A stretch of DNA of 64,000 bases from Streptomyces lanatus. GTDB taxonomy: Bacteria > Actinomycetota > Actinomycetes > Streptomycetales > Streptomycetaceae. Both the position numbers and the translations under genes were made by a program. Below, one piece after another: positions 1 through 8,590 of this stretch. The notes under the pieces were generated by a model, which saw only the letters and a list, made by a program, of their open reading frames with translations, ran no database searches and was not told where the DNA came from. Location: the NCBI RefSeq assembly GCF_014655715.1, contig NZ_BNBM01000004.1:133639-197638 (forward strand), written 5' to 3'. Within the stretch, counting starts at the first letter, position 1; each line of letters opens with the position of its first letter.

Positions 1-162
1 CCCCGCCCCCACGCTGCTCTGCCTGCCCTCCGCGCCACCGAGATCACCAGCTGGGGAATCGTCTACTACGCTTCCCGGTCCTGAACCCGCAGATCACAGC
101 CGACACCGGCTGGCCGTCGACCGCAACCACCGCCGCCGCGCCCGCCACCCTGCTCATGGGCC
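1..162 (+). pseudogene. MFS transporter fragment, frameshifted
   Basis: From about position 25 the plus strand encodes ALRATEITSWGIVYYA, then after a one-base shift near 75 it continues FPVLNPQITADTGWPSTAT. This is the first membrane helix and following loop of a major facilitator transporter. The intact family reads straight through YYAFPVL, so one base has been lost. Similarity stops near 162, just before the stop of the SulP gene on the other strand. What lay upstream is outside the window. It is a decayed or truncated gene, not a functional transporter. Confidence 0.6.
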
Positions 163-185
163 CCCGTGCAGTTGGGCGCGGGTGG

Positions 186-1772
186 TCAGTGGCTGCCGGT
201 GAGTTCGCCGCTGAGCTTCTCGTGGATCTGGGCGCTGGGCTGGTTGAGGCCGATGATCTCGACAGTCTTGCCGCGCTGGGTGTACTTGGTCTCGATGGCG
301 TCGAGGGCGGCGACGGAAGAGGCGTCCCAGATGTGTGCGGCGGTGAGGTCGATGACGACCGTGTCGGGGTCGGTGGCGTAGTTGAACTGGGTGACCAGGT
401 CGTTGGAGGAGGCGAAGAAGAGTTCTCCGGTGACGGAGTAGACGACCTGGGTGCCGTCGGGGTCGACGACGGCGGTGACGTTGGCCAGGTGGGCGACGCG
501 CTTGGCGAACACGACCATCGCGGTGATCGAGCCGACCACGACGCCGATCGCGAGGTTGTCGGTGGCGACCACGCAGGCCACGGTGATGACCATGACGGTG
601 ATCTCCCCCGCGGGCATCCGCTTGAGGGTCTTCGGGGCGATGGAGTGCCAGTCGAAGGTCGCGAATGACACCATCACCATGACGGCGACCAACGCGGCCA
701 TGGGGATGTCGGAGACGACCGGGCCGAAGACGATGCAGAGCACCATCAGGAACGATCCCGCCAGGAACGTGGACAGGCGGGTGCGGGCACCGGAGACCTT
801 CACGTTGATCATGGTCTGGCCGATCATCGCGCAGCCGCCCATGCCACCGAAGAAGCCGGTGACGATGTTGGCGATGCCCTGGCCGATGGATTCGCGGGTC
901 TTGGAGGAGTGGGTGTCGGTGATGTCGTCGACCAGCTTGGCGGTCATCAGCGACTCCATCAGGCCGACCAGTGCCATGGCGAGCGCGTAGGGCGCGATGG
1001 TGGTGAGGGTGTCCAGAGTGAACGGCACGTCGGGCAGGCCGGGCACCGGCAGCGAGGAGGGCAGATCGCCCTTGTCGCCCACGGTCGGCACCGCGATCCC
1101 GGCCGCGACGGTGATCACGGTAAGGATGACGATGGACACAAGGGGTGCCGGGATCACCTTGGTGACCTTCGGGAAGAACACCATGAGCGCAAGGCCGCCG
1201 ACGATCAGCGGGTAGACGGGCCAGGGCACGTCATGCATCTCCGGCACCTGGGCGATGAAGATCAGGATGGCGAGGGCGTTGACGAAGCCGACCATCACGC
1301 TGCGCGGCACGAACCGCATCAGCTTGGCGACACCGAGTGCGCCCAGGACGATCTGGAAAACGCCGGCCAGGATCACTGCGGCGACCAGGTGGCCCAGGCC
1401 GTGTTCGCGGTTGAGCGGGGCGATGACCAGGGCGACCGCGCCGGTGGCCGCGGAGATCATCGCACGGCGTCCGCCGACGATCGAGATGGTCACGGCCATG
1501 GTGAAGGACGCGAACAGGCCGATCGCCGGATCCACTCCGGCGATGATCGAGAACGAGATCGCCTCGGGGATCAGCGCGAGTGCGACGACCAGACCGGCCA
1601 GGACCTCGGTGCGCCAGACCCTGGGATCGGACAGCCAGTCGGGACGCAGCCCGCGCAGGCGCGCGGCAGGGGACAGTGCGGAGGAAGACAAGAGAAGCGG
1701 AACCTGTCGTACTCGGGCACACCCGGCCTCATCAAGGGGCGTGCGGAAGAGCGCGGAAGGCCGGTCGGCCAT
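186..1772 (-). CDS. SulP family inorganic anion permease with STAS domain
   Basis: A 528-residue inner-membrane transporter of the SulP/SLC26 family, which moves sulfate, bicarbonate or similar anions by symport or exchange. Residues about 55-425 form many hydrophobic helices, starting with the family-typical AGLVVALALIPEAISFSIIA and including the GGMGGCAMIGQT stretch. Residues about 435-520 form a cytoplasmic STAS domain (VVIDLTAAHIWDASSVAALD). Length is normal for the family. The start is not backed by a clear ribosome site, and the first ~45 residues are non-conserved, so the true start could lie further in. It is divergent from the MerR gene at 2108 with a MerR-type operator between them, which suggests control by that regulator. 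The substrate cannot be read from sequence. Confidence 0.9.
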   Translation of the reverse strand: MADRPSALFRTPLDEAGCARVRQVPLLLSSSALSPAARLRGLRPDWLSDPRVWRTEVLAGLVVALALIPEAISFSIIAGVDPAIGLFASFTMAVTISIVGGRRAMISAATGAVALVIAPLNREHGLGHLVAAVILAGVFQIVLGALGVAKLMRFVPRSVMVGFVNALAILIFIAQVPEMHDVPWPVYPLIVGGLALMVFFPKVTKVIPAPLVSIVILTVITVAAGIAVPTVGDKGDLPSSLPVPGLPDVPFTLDTLTTIAPYALAMALVGLMESLMTAKLVDDITDTHSSKTRESIGQGIANIVTGFFGGMGGCAMIGQTMINVKVSGARTRLSTFLAGSFLMVLCIVFGPVVSDIPMAALVAVMVMVSFATFDWHSIAPKTLKRMPAGEITVMVITVACVVATDNLAIGVVVGSITAMVVFAKRVAHLANVTAVVDPDGTQVVYSVTGELFFASSNDLVTQFNYATDPDTVVIDLTAAHIWDASSVAALDAIETKYTQRGKTVEIIGLNQPSAQIHEKLSGELTGSH

Positions 1773-2031
1773 CCGCCGAGTCCACCAGCGGCGGACCGAA
1801 GTCAGAGGGCAGCAGCGGCGCGGCCGCGTCAGGGCCGGATCCGCTACTCAGGCGCGAAGGATCACGGCGGGCAGGCAGCGGCGCTGGGCGACATGGGCAT
1901 GCGCACGCTCTCTCCTACAGGCATCGGCCTTCACCGGGGGCTTCGTCGGCCCCGACACGGCTGTTGGTCCTTGGCTCGTCCATCCCGCGCCATGGGCGAG
2001 GGTCGGCACGAAGCCGACCCGACGATCACTT

Positions 2032-2057
2032 ACTCTACCCTGACGTTACGGTAGAGA
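2032..2057. promoter_or_regulatory. MerR-type operator between sulP-like and merR genes
   Basis: The inverted repeat CTCTACC (2033-2039) / GGTAGAG (2050-2056), separated by 10 bp with CTGACGTTAC inside, has the form of MerR-family sites lying between -35 and -10 elements. It sits 50 bp before the MerR start and in the 335-bp gap to the divergent SulP gene. Nothing else is recognisable in that gap. Confidence 0.65.
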
Positions 2058-2107
2058 TCGACGCCGGCCGTCTGTGGCCTTGGCGACAGACGAGGAAGGG
2101 CGCCCGC

Positions 2108-2512
2108 GTGAGCAGCGAGCACATGCAGATCGGCGAGGTCGCAGCACGGACCGAGCTGTCGCTGCGCACCATCCGGCACTACGAGGAGACCGGCCTGGTC
2201 ATCCCGTCCGCTCGCTCCCAAGGAGGCTTCCGCCTCTACACGGAGACCGATGTTGCGCGGCTGATGGTCATTCGCCGTATGAAGCCGCTCGGCTTCACTC
2301 TCGACCAGATGCGGGACCTGCTGGAGGTCACCGACCGGCTCGATGCCGTCCCACCGCCGGGAGGCACCGAGCGGGAGGAACTCCTGGAGCGAGTACGCCA
2401 CTTCGAACAAGCCGCCGTTGAACGGGTAGCCGACCTGCGCAAGCAACTGGGGCGGGCCGAGGAGTTCGCCGGCACCCTGCGAGAACGCCTCGCGCCAGTG
2501 CCCACCGCCTGA
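2108..2512 (+). CDS. MerR family transcriptional regulator
   Basis: A 134-residue DNA-binding regulator. Residues 6-75 form the winged-helix MerR domain (MQIGEVAARTELSLRTIRHY, then GFRLYTETDVARLMVIRRMK), and residues 80-130 form a dimerising coiled coil. No cysteine cluster or C-terminal ligand domain is present, so the signal is unknown. The GTG at 2108 follows GAGGAAGG with 8 bp spacing; an ATG at 2123 is an alternative. The operator lies just upstream. The likely targets are its own gene, the divergent SulP permease and perhaps the oxidoreductase downstream. Confidence 0.88.
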   Translation: MSSEHMQIGEVAARTELSLRTIRHYEETGLVIPSARSQGGFRLYTETDVARLMVIRRMKPLGFTLDQMRDLLEVTDRLDAVPPPGGTEREELLERVRHFEQAAVERVADLRKQLGRAEEFAGTLRERLAPVPTA

Positions 2513-2720
2513 CGACCCGGCGGCCCCGGCGCAGGCGAAGTAGCGGTCCGGGGGTGGCCCACGACTGCTACCGCCTCATCTGCCGTGTCCTGCTGAGCAA
2601 ATGGCCCACTCGAAGCGGGAAAGATTGGCCCACATGCTTGGGCTGCCTGGATCCTAAGGTCGAAGGCGACCAGCGCGGCGCACGCCAGCGACCACCTCCC
2701 CCACCTCGGAGGAACCCCTC

Positions 2721-3641
2721 ATGCAAGCCATCACCGTCCAGGACCGCGAGGCCGGTGCCAGCGGTCTGGCCCTCGTAGAGCTGCCCCACCCGCACGCCGC
2801 GGAGAACGACGTGATCGTGAAGGTCCACGCCGCCGGCTTCACGCCGGGCGAGCTGGACTGGCCCGGCACCTGGACCGACCGGGCCGGGCGCGACCGGACC
2901 CCGAGTGTGCCCGGACACGAGCTGTCCGGCGTCGTCACCGAGCTCGGCTACGGCACCACCGGTCTGACCATCGGGCAGCGTGTGTACGGACTGGCCGACT
3001 GGGCCCGCAACGGCACCCTGGCCCAGTACACCGCGGTCGAGGCACGCAACCTCGCCCCGCTCCCCGCCGACGTCGACCACGTCACGGCCGCCGCGCTGCC
3101 CATCTCCGGGCTCACCGCCTGGCAGGCCCTGTTCGACCACGCCCACCTCCGAACCGGGCAGAGCGTCCTCATCCACGGCGCCGCGGGCGGCGTCGGCTCG
3201 ATCGCCGTGCAGCTGGCCCGCGCGGCGGGCGCCCAGGTGATCGGCACGGGACGCGCCGACGACCGCGACACCGCACTCGGTCTGGGCGCCCACGCCTTCC
3301 TCGACCTCCAGGCCGAGAAGCTGGAGGACATCGGCGACGTCGACGTGGTGTTCGATGTGATCGGCGGCGAAATTCTCGAACGTTCCACCGCTCTGGTCCG
3401 CCCCGGCGGCACCCTGGTCACCATCGCCGAGCCCGTCACCGTCCACCCCCGCGACGGCCGCGCCGTCTTCTTCGTCGTCGAACCCGACCGCGTCCGCCTG
3501 AGCGACCTCGCCGAACGAGTGCGGGACGGCCGCCTCAAGCCGATCATCGGTGACGTGCGGCCGCTCACCGAAGCGGTCGCCGCGTTCACACCGGACAAGC
3601 GGACTCACGGCAAGACGATCATTCGCATCACCGAGGACTGA
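2721..3641 (+). CDS. NADP-dependent quinone oxidoreductase-like protein (MDR superfamily)
   Basis: A 306-residue medium-chain dehydrogenase/reductase of the zinc-free quinone oxidoreductase type. The N-terminal GroES-like domain (about 25-115) contains PSVPGHELSGVV. The Rossmann domain holds the nucleotide motif GAAGGVGSIAVQLA near residues 153-166. GGAGGA upstream of the ATG at 2721 supports the start. The probable reaction is NADPH-dependent reduction of a quinone or enone. It follows the MerR regulator on the same strand after about 200 bp with no recognisable gene, so shared control is possible but not shown. Confidence 0.85.
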   Translation: MQAITVQDREAGASGLALVELPHPHAAENDVIVKVHAAGFTPGELDWPGTWTDRAGRDRTPSVPGHELSGVVTELGYGTTGLTIGQRVYGLADWARNGTLAQYTAVEARNLAPLPADVDHVTAAALPISGLTAWQALFDHAHLRTGQSVLIHGAAGGVGSIAVQLARAAGAQVIGTGRADDRDTALGLGAHAFLDLQAEKLEDIGDVDVVFDVIGGEILERSTALVRPGGTLVTIAEPVTVHPRDGRAVFFVVEPDRVRLSDLAERVRDGRLKPIIGDVRPLTEAVAAFTPDKRTHGKTIIRITED

Positions 3642-3732
3642 GTCGGCGAGGAGCCGCAGCACGCGAAATCCGTCTGCGGACGTCGTGTCAGATTCCTTCT
3701 GGCTGCCCTGCAACCCGGTGATGTCATGTGAT

Positions 3733-3897
3733 CTAGGTGAGGGGTGCGTTGTAGCGGCGGGTGACTCGGCACCAGTCGTAGTGGCCTCGGAACCATGCCC
3801 GCAGGACGCGCACGTAGTCGGCCAGACCGGTTCTGCCGATGACCGGCACCGCCTTCTCCGCGTCAAGGCAGGAGACGCATTGGACGCTGCTCGACAT
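3733..3897 (-). CDS. Short ORF, possible remnant of a mobile-element gene
   Basis: A 54-codon reading frame ending in RAWFRGHYDWCRVTRRYNAPLT. The aromatic and basic C-terminus is reminiscent of transposase or integrase tails, but I do not recognise the family with certainty. It has no convincing ribosome site and lies between convergent genes. It may be a fragment, not an expressed gene. Confidence 0.25.
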   Translation of the reverse strand: MSSSVQCVSCLDAEKAVPVIGRTGLADYVRVLRAWFRGHYDWCRVTRRYNAPLT

Positions 3898-3933
3898 GGC
3901 CCAACGGAGCTGAGCCGCGATGCCGAGCCCGGC

Positions 3934-5067
3934 TCACGCCCGACCGGGCCGGGCCAGCATCACGGTGAGCGCCGCCGCGGTCAGCGCGACCACGGCGGCG
4001 ACCGCCCCGTAGCCGAAGGCGTCGGCCGTGGGGCCACCGAGGAGCGGAGCGACCAGGTATCCCAGGATGCCGATCTGGGACCACAGCACCATGGCTGTCA
4101 CGATGCGCTGCGCGGGCACGGCATCCAGGAGGATGCCGGTTGCTCCTGTGTTCGCCAGGCCGATGCCGACCCCCGCGACAGCGAGCGCCGCGATCCACAG
4201 CGGTACGGCCGAACTGGCTCCGGCGACCGCGAAGCCGACAGCCACCGGCACGGTCGAGCCCAGCATCACTTTCCGCGGCTGCCAGCGAGCCGCCACTGCC
4301 CCGGCCACCACGACCAGTACCGACGTCGCCGCATACAGCACTCCGATCTGGGACTGGCGCAGCTTGGTCCCGAAGTGAAGCGGCAGCACGCCTTCGAGTG
4401 TCCCGAGCGCCATGACCGCGAAGGCGATGGAGGCAGCGGCCGCGAGGAATCCTGGCGAGCGCACCGCGTGCCGGTCGGTGGTGAATGCCCCCACCGCTGA
4501 AGGAAGCCGAAGCGTCGCCACCGGTACGACGGCGAGGACGACAAGGGCCAAGTAGGCGACGAAGGGGCCGCGTACCCCGTGGACCGCCCCGAGCAGCGGG
4601 CCCAGGAGTCCGCCCGCGGAGTAGGCGGCGTAGATGCGGCTCATGCACAGGTACTCCTGACCGGGCCAGGCGGCCAGAGTTGCGAAGGTGATCCCCAGCC
4701 ACAGGCACCCGGAGCCCAGGCCCATCACCAGACGCGAGACCGTGAAGGCGGCCAGATCAGAGCCGAAGACGAACCCCAGGCTGCCCGCGGCGACCAGCAG
4801 CAGCCCCATCAGGAGCAGCCGCGCCGGGCTGCTGCGCTGGACCACGGCCCCGCCCACGGCGAAGCCCGCGACCATCCCCAACGGGAACATGGCGACCAGC
4901 AATCCCATCGCCGTGGCACCGGCGCCGGTCCGCGCGGCCAGGCCAGGAAGCACCGGCGCGATCAGGCTGTATCCGGCCGCGTCCAGCGCACCCAGTGCCA
5001 GCAGCAAGGCATAGACCGCTACGGAACGCATCGGTGCCCGCTCCGCCCGTCCGGCGCCGACGTCCAT
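3934..5067 (-). CDS. MFS transporter
   Basis: A 377-residue, roughly 12-helix major facilitator permease of the inner membrane. It shows the N-half pattern ALDAAGYSLIAPVLPGLAARTG, a MFPLGMVAGFAVGG helix and a second half starting near residue 195. It is somewhat shorter than the usual 400 residues. Its ATG overlaps the stop of the upstream ArsR gene (ATGA), so the two are translationally coupled and form one operon. The pairing with an ArsR repressor suggests efflux of a toxic metal, metalloid or drug, but the substrate is not evident. Confidence 0.85.
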   Translation of the reverse strand: MDVGAGRAERAPMRSVAVYALLLALGALDAAGYSLIAPVLPGLAARTGAGATAMGLLVAMFPLGMVAGFAVGGAVVQRSSPARLLLMGLLLVAAGSLGFVFGSDLAAFTVSRLVMGLGSGCLWLGITFATLAAWPGQEYLCMSRIYAAYSAGGLLGPLLGAVHGVRGPFVAYLALVVLAVVPVATLRLPSAVGAFTTDRHAVRSPGFLAAAASIAFAVMALGTLEGVLPLHFGTKLRQSQIGVLYAATSVLVVVAGAVAARWQPRKVMLGSTVPVAVGFAVAGASSAVPLWIAALAVAGVGIGLANTGATGILLDAVPAQRIVTAMVLWSQIGILGYLVAPLLGGPTADAFGYGAVAAVVALTAAALTVMLARPGRA

Positions 5068-5420
5068 CAGCCGCTTCGCCAGCGCCCGCGCACCGGACCG
5101 CTTCCGCTCCGCGCAGGAGCGGGGCGCCCCATGACGACATCAGCAGCCGAGGGGAAGGCATCGACGCATTCCTCGTTCAGCCGGTACCGGCTGAACGAGC
5201 CTTCCCGCTCGACCAGCACGAACCCCACCTCCGCCAGGCCCTTCAGGTGGTGCGAGACCGTCGACTGCCCCACCGCCACAGCCTCGACGATCTGCCCCAC
5301 TGCCAGAGGCTCACTGCTGCGTGCCAGCAGAGTCACGATCTGAATCCGGGTGGCGTCGGCCAGCGCCTTGAACCAGCTCGCGTACTGCTCGGCCTCGGAG
5401 CGCTCCAAAAATTCACTCAT
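5067..5420 (-). CDS. ArsR family transcriptional repressor
   Basis: A 117-residue winged-helix repressor. Residues 15-90 contain FKALADATRIQIVTLLARSS, the recognition region VGQSTVSHHLKGLAEVGFV and the wing REGSFSRYRLNEE. No ELCVCDL-type cysteine pair is present, so it may not bind As(III) at the classical site. It is the first gene of an operon with the MFS transporter. The ATG lies directly beside a perfect palindrome with no room for a ribosome site, so the mRNA may be leaderless. Confidence 0.88.
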   Translation of the reverse strand: MSEFLERSEAEQYASWFKALADATRIQIVTLLARSSEPLAVGQIVEAVAVGQSTVSHHLKGLAEVGFVLVEREGSFSRYRLNEECVDAFPSAADVVMGRPAPARSGSGPVRGRWRSG

Positions 5421-5446
5421 CGGTCATCGACGATAGTCGATGACCG
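5421..5446. promoter_or_regulatory. 26-bp palindromic operator between two divergent ArsR frames
   Basis: Perfect 11-bp arms CGGTCATCGAC (5421-5431) and GTCGATGACCG (5436-5446) flank GATA. The repeat abuts the start codon of the leftward ArsR gene and contains the start codon (5440) of the rightward ArsR fragment. Its position and symmetry fit an ArsR binding site that covers both transcription starts. Confidence 0.7.
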
Positions 5447-5697
5447 AGCTCGTTGCGACCCCATTGCACCCATCGACCACCGCGGAGGAGGCCGAGCGGA
5501 CCGCGCGGATGTTCAAGGCGCTCGGGGACCCCGTCCGTCTCCGGCTGTTCTCGGCGGTGGCCTCGCACGAGGGCGGCGAGGCATGCGTGTGCGACATCTC
5601 CGATGTCGGCGTCTCCCAGCCGACCGTGGGGTGGTCCGCCCGGCTTCCGCGGCCCACCTCCATGTCCCGGCGGGGTGGGGCGCGAGCCGACAGGTAG
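5440..5697 (+). pseudogene. ArsR family regulator, truncated at the recognition helix
   Basis: The frame begins like an arsenic-type ArsR: RTARMFKALGDPVRLRLFSA, then EACVCDISDVGVSQPTV by about position 5630. The next residues should be SHHLKKL, but the sequence turns into VGWSARLPRPTS with no resemblance to the family. The recognition helix, wing and C-terminus are therefore missing, so the product cannot be a normal DNA-binding dimer. The Cys pair CVCD of the As(III) site survives. The remaining 200 bp to arsO (5698-5896) show nothing I recognise. A deletion or recombination junction near 5630 is the likely cause. Confidence 0.7.
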
Positions 5698-5896
5698 ACC
5701 ACGGCCATGGTTGCGGCCTGTACGCCTACGCCTTCCGAAAAGAGTCGATGCCTCGGCGACGACGCGGGGCGCGCTGTCTGGGTCGACCGCTGTGGGTCGG
5801 GCGACTCGGAGGCGCCGGTGTCGATGTGCACCCATGTCCAGGCCGCGAGCGGCGGCGGGTCGTGGGTTCGTTCAGCTGACGGCGCGTCGTCCGCCC

Positions 5897-6958
5897 TCAG
5901 ACGCCGAGGAGCGCGGCGATCTCGCGGGCCGCGTCGCGGGCCGGCCTGCCGACGCCGATGAGGGTGGCGGAGGCGGGGCCGGTCCAGTCGCCGTAGCCGA
6001 GCAGGTGCAGGCGCGGCTCGTCCACCGCGCGGGTGCCGGCGGTACCGATGTGGCCGCGGCGTCCGCGGAGTTGGAGCGGGGCCAGGTGGGAGAGCGCCGG
6101 GCGGAAGCCTGTGCACCAGATGATCGCGTCGGCCTCGGCTCGGGTGCCGTCGGCCCATTCGACCCCGCCGGGAACGAGTCGGGTGAACATCGGCACGGTC
6201 TTCAGCAGGCCGCGCTCCCGTGCCTGCCTGACGGGAGGTACGGCGACGATGTCGCCCAGTGAGGCGACGCCGCCGGTGTCGGTGCGTCCCTCGTCGAGGG
6301 CGCGGCGCCGGGCGGAGGCCACGTCGAACAGCACCCGGCCGTCGATGTCGTCGGCCAGGAAGCGGGGCGGGCGCTGGGTGACCCAGGTCAAGTGGGTGTT
6401 GTACGCCAGGTCGGCGGCGATCTGGGCGCCGGAGTTGCCGCCGCCGACGACGATCACGCGGCGGCCCGCGAAGTCCTGTGGGCGCCGGTACTCCACGGTG
6501 TGCAGCTGCCTGCCGCCGAAAGACTCCCGGCCCGGGACGGCGGGGAGGAAGGGGCGCTGCCATGTGCCGGTCGCGCTGATGACGGCCTGGGTGTGCCAGG
6601 TGCCGGAATCCGTCTCCACCCGTAGGAGCTGACTTGCGTCGCGGTGTACGCCGAGCACACGTACCGGCCGGCGCACGTCCAGCCCGTACCGCTTCTCGTA
6701 GTCGCGCAGGTATGTCACCACGTGCGCCGCGTCCGGGTATTCCTCGCCCGACTGGGGCGGCATGAGCCATCCGGGCAGGGAGGAGTAGGAGGCCGGGGAG
6801 AACAGGTGCAGGGAGTCCCAGGTGTGCTGCCACGCTCCGCCGGGGTCGGCCTGGGAATCGAGGATGACGAACGTCAGGCCCCGGCGGCGCAGGTGGTACC
6901 CGGCGGCGAGCCCTGCCTGGCCGCCGCCGATCACCACCACCTGGGTCGTCCGCGTCAT
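5897..6958 (-). CDS. arsO: ArsO-like flavin-dependent monooxygenase
   Basis: A 353-residue cytosolic FAD/NAD(P)H flavoprotein. It has two Rossmann motifs, VVVIGGGQAGLAAGYHL near the N-terminus (FAD) and VIVVGGGNSGAQIAADL near residue 170 (NADPH), and the ATGTW and WCTGFRPALSHL stretches of flavin-containing monooxygenases. Its start overlaps the stop of the aquaporin gene (ATGA), so the two are coupled. A flavoprotein called ArsO occurs in the arsenic cluster of Streptomyces plasmid pHZ227. That precedent and this context support the name, but its reaction is not settled. Confidence 0.8.
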   Translation of the reverse strand: MTRTTQVVVIGGGQAGLAAGYHLRRRGLTFVILDSQADPGGAWQHTWDSLHLFSPASYSSLPGWLMPPQSGEEYPDAAHVVTYLRDYEKRYGLDVRRPVRVLGVHRDASQLLRVETDSGTWHTQAVISATGTWQRPFLPAVPGRESFGGRQLHTVEYRRPQDFAGRRVIVVGGGNSGAQIAADLAYNTHLTWVTQRPPRFLADDIDGRVLFDVASARRRALDEGRTDTGGVASLGDIVAVPPVRQARERGLLKTVPMFTRLVPGGVEWADGTRAEADAIIWCTGFRPALSHLAPLQLRGRRGHIGTAGTRAVDEPRLHLLGYGDWTGPASATLIGVGRPARDAAREIAALLGV

Positions 6959-7737
6959 ACGGCGGGCTGCTCCGCGGCCGTCCGGGCGGGCGCGAAGATC
7001 AGCGCCACGAGCGCCAGTCCGACCACCGCGCCGACGATCTGCATGCCGATGAAGCCCGCGAGGGAACCGGGGGCGATGCCCGCGAACGTGTCCGTGAAGG
7101 CGCGGCCGATCGTCACCGCCGGGTTCGCGAAGGACGTGGAGGACGTGAACCAGTACGCGGCGCCGATGTAGGAGGCGACGGCCACCGGGGCGAAGCGCAG
7201 ACGGTCGGTGCGGGCCAGGCCGAAGATCAGCAGGATCAGGCCGGCGGTCGCGACCACTTCGCCAAGGAGGAGATGTCCCGCTGAGCGGTCGTGCGTCGAC
7301 CATTTCACGAGCGGTTCGCCGAACATCGCATCCGCCAGGACGGCGCCGGCTATCGCGCCCACGATCTGCGCGGGGACGTACACGGCCGCCTCACGAAGTG
7401 TGACGCCGGCGCCACCGCGCCGGGCGGTCCACCACTCCGCCAGGGTGACCGCCGGGTTGAAGTGCGCGCCGGATACCGGCCCGAGCAGGGTGATCAGCAC
7501 GCCGAGGCCGAAGACCGTGGCAAGCGAGTTGGCCAGCAGCTGCACGCCGACGTCCTGGGTGAGCTCCGTGGCCTGGATGCCGGAACCGACGACAACCGCC
7601 ACCAGGGCCGCGGTGCCGACCAGTTCGGCGGCGGCCCGCGCGAACAGCGGGGCGCGGGGTGGAGTGGCCCCTGGGGCAGGTTGGGGAGAGACGTCGGCTC
7701 TGGCTGACTGCGCAGCGGACTCGTGCGTGGCGGTCAA
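6955..7737 (-). CDS. MIP family aquaporin/aquaglyceroporin (arsenite channel candidate)
   Basis: A 260-residue channel with six predicted helices and both half-helix signatures, HFNPAVT and FANPAVTIGRAF. In the second signature the residue after NPA is Val, where most aquaporins have the selectivity-filter Arg. From memory, the arsenic channel AqpS of Sinorhizobium meliloti shows the same kind of change. The TTG start at 7737 is chosen because AAGGAG lies 6 bp upstream; the longer ATG-like frame would overlap the arsR gene. It sits between arsR and arsO and opposite arsC, where most clusters carry ArsB or Acr3. It probably lets As(III) made by ArsC leave down its gradient. Confidence 0.85.
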   Translation of the reverse strand: MTATHESAAQSARADVSPQPAPGATPPRAPLFARAAAELVGTAALVAVVVGSGIQATELTQDVGVQLLANSLATVFGLGVLITLLGPVSGAHFNPAVTLAEWWTARRGGAGVTLREAAVYVPAQIVGAIAGAVLADAMFGEPLVKWSTHDRSAGHLLLGEVVATAGLILLIFGLARTDRLRFAPVAVASYIGAAYWFTSSTSFANPAVTIGRAFTDTFAGIAPGSLAGFIGMQIVGAVVGLALVALIFAPARTAAEQPAV

Positions 7738-7774
7738 CAAAGACTCCTTGGTGCAGTCGCCGGGCGGCGAGGGA

Positions 7775-8083
7775 TCAGGGGCAGGACCGCTTGTTGTCGG
7801 CGGCGGCACGGGCGGCTTCGGCCAGATCGGCGAACTGGCCCGCGAGCGAGGCGATGACGTCCGGGCGCAGCTTGTAGTAGGTGAACCGGCCGCATGGCTC
7901 CGTCTCGACGACTCCGGCCTCGCGCAGCACTCTCAGATGGTTGGAGAGGTTGGTCTGCTTGGCACCGGTCTCCTCCACGAGGTGGGTGGTGCACAGCGTC
8001 TCTTTGGCGAGGAGGGTCACGATCCGGAGCCTGAGCGGGTCGGCCAGAACCCGGATCAGATCAGTGTCGACTGACGTCAGCAT
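7775..8083 (-). CDS. arsR: ArsR family arsenic-responsive repressor
   Basis: A 102-residue winged-helix repressor: LADPLRLRIVTLLAKETLCT, recognition region AKQTNLSNHLRVLREAGVV, and wing TEPCGRFTYYKLRPD. Cysteines occur in ETLCT, EPCGR and the C-terminal RSCP, an arrangement able to hold As(III) that differs from the ELCVCDL type. It heads the arsR-aquaporin-arsO operon, 37 bp before the aquaporin start, and is divergent from arsC. The 8085-8106 palindrome next to its ATG is the likely operator for both directions. Confidence 0.88.
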   Translation of the reverse strand: MLTSVDTDLIRVLADPLRLRIVTLLAKETLCTTHLVEETGAKQTNLSNHLRVLREAGVVETEPCGRFTYYKLRPDVIASLAGQFADLAEAARAAADNKRSCP

Positions 8084-8084
8084 G

Positions 8085-8106
8085 CACTGATACTGTCACA
8101 TCAGTG
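8085..8106. promoter_or_regulatory. ArsR operator between arsR and arsC
   Basis: Perfect arms CACTGAT (8085-8091) and ATCAGTG (8100-8106) are separated by 8 bp. More partial copies (ATCAGTG near 8060, GTGACTGAC near 8106) lie on both sides. The site starts 2 bp upstream of the arsR start codon and 71 bp before arsC, so one bound dimer could block both promoters. Confidence 0.7.
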
Positions 8107-8176
8107 GTGACTGACACCAGCGGGTATTGATGTGTGCCGTGCCCGTATTTCCCTTGCGAGACAAGAGAGACCTCTG

Positions 8177-8590
8177 ATGTCCGACAAGCCCTCCGTGCTC
8201 TTCGTCTGTGTCCACAACGCCGGCCGTTCCCAGATGGCCGCCGCGTGGCTGACCCACCTGGCCGGAGACCGCGTCGAGGTCCGCTCCGCCGGCTCCAACC
8301 CCGGCGCGAACGTCAACCCGGCCGCCGTCGAGGCCATGGCCGAGGTCGGCATCGACATCTCCGCCGAGGTCCCGAAGATGCTCACCGTCGACGCCGTCAA
8401 GGAGTCGGACGTCTGCATCACCATGGGCTGCGGCGACACCTGCCCGGTCTTCCCCGGCAAGCGGTACCTGGACTGGCAGCTGGACGACCCGGCGGGCCAG
8501 GGCGTCGACGCCGTGCGTCCGATCCGCGACGAGATCAAGGTGCTCGTCGAGGGCCTGATCGAGGAGATCGCACCGGAGCCCCAGGCATGA
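8177..8590 (+). CDS. arsC: Arsenate reductase, thioredoxin-coupled low-molecular-weight phosphatase type
   Basis: A 137-residue cytosolic enzyme that reduces As(V) to As(III). The phosphate loop is CVHNAGRS with Cys11 and Arg17 (CX5R). Cys80, Cys85 and Cys89 lie in [13 protein letters not shown] and supply the resolving thiols of the thioredoxin-dependent class (as Cys82/Cys89 do in S. aureus). The segment DWQLDDPAG carries the general acid loop. Its stop overlaps the trxB start, and trxA follows, so the electron donors are co-transcribed. The start at 8177 is chosen because the family begins here; the ribosome site is weak (GAGAG). Confidence 0.93.
   Translation: MSDKPSVLFVCVHNAGRSQMAAAWLTHLAGDRVEVRSAGSNPGANVNPAAVEAMAEVGIDISAEVPKMLTVDAVKESDVCITMGCGDTCPVFPGKRYLDWQLDDPAGQGVDAVRPIRDEIKVLVEGLIEEIAPEPQA

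Noticed and set aside
3642..3732. Possible terminator after the oxidoreductase gene
   Set aside because: Only short imperfect arms were found, with no T-run and no stem above about 5 bp.
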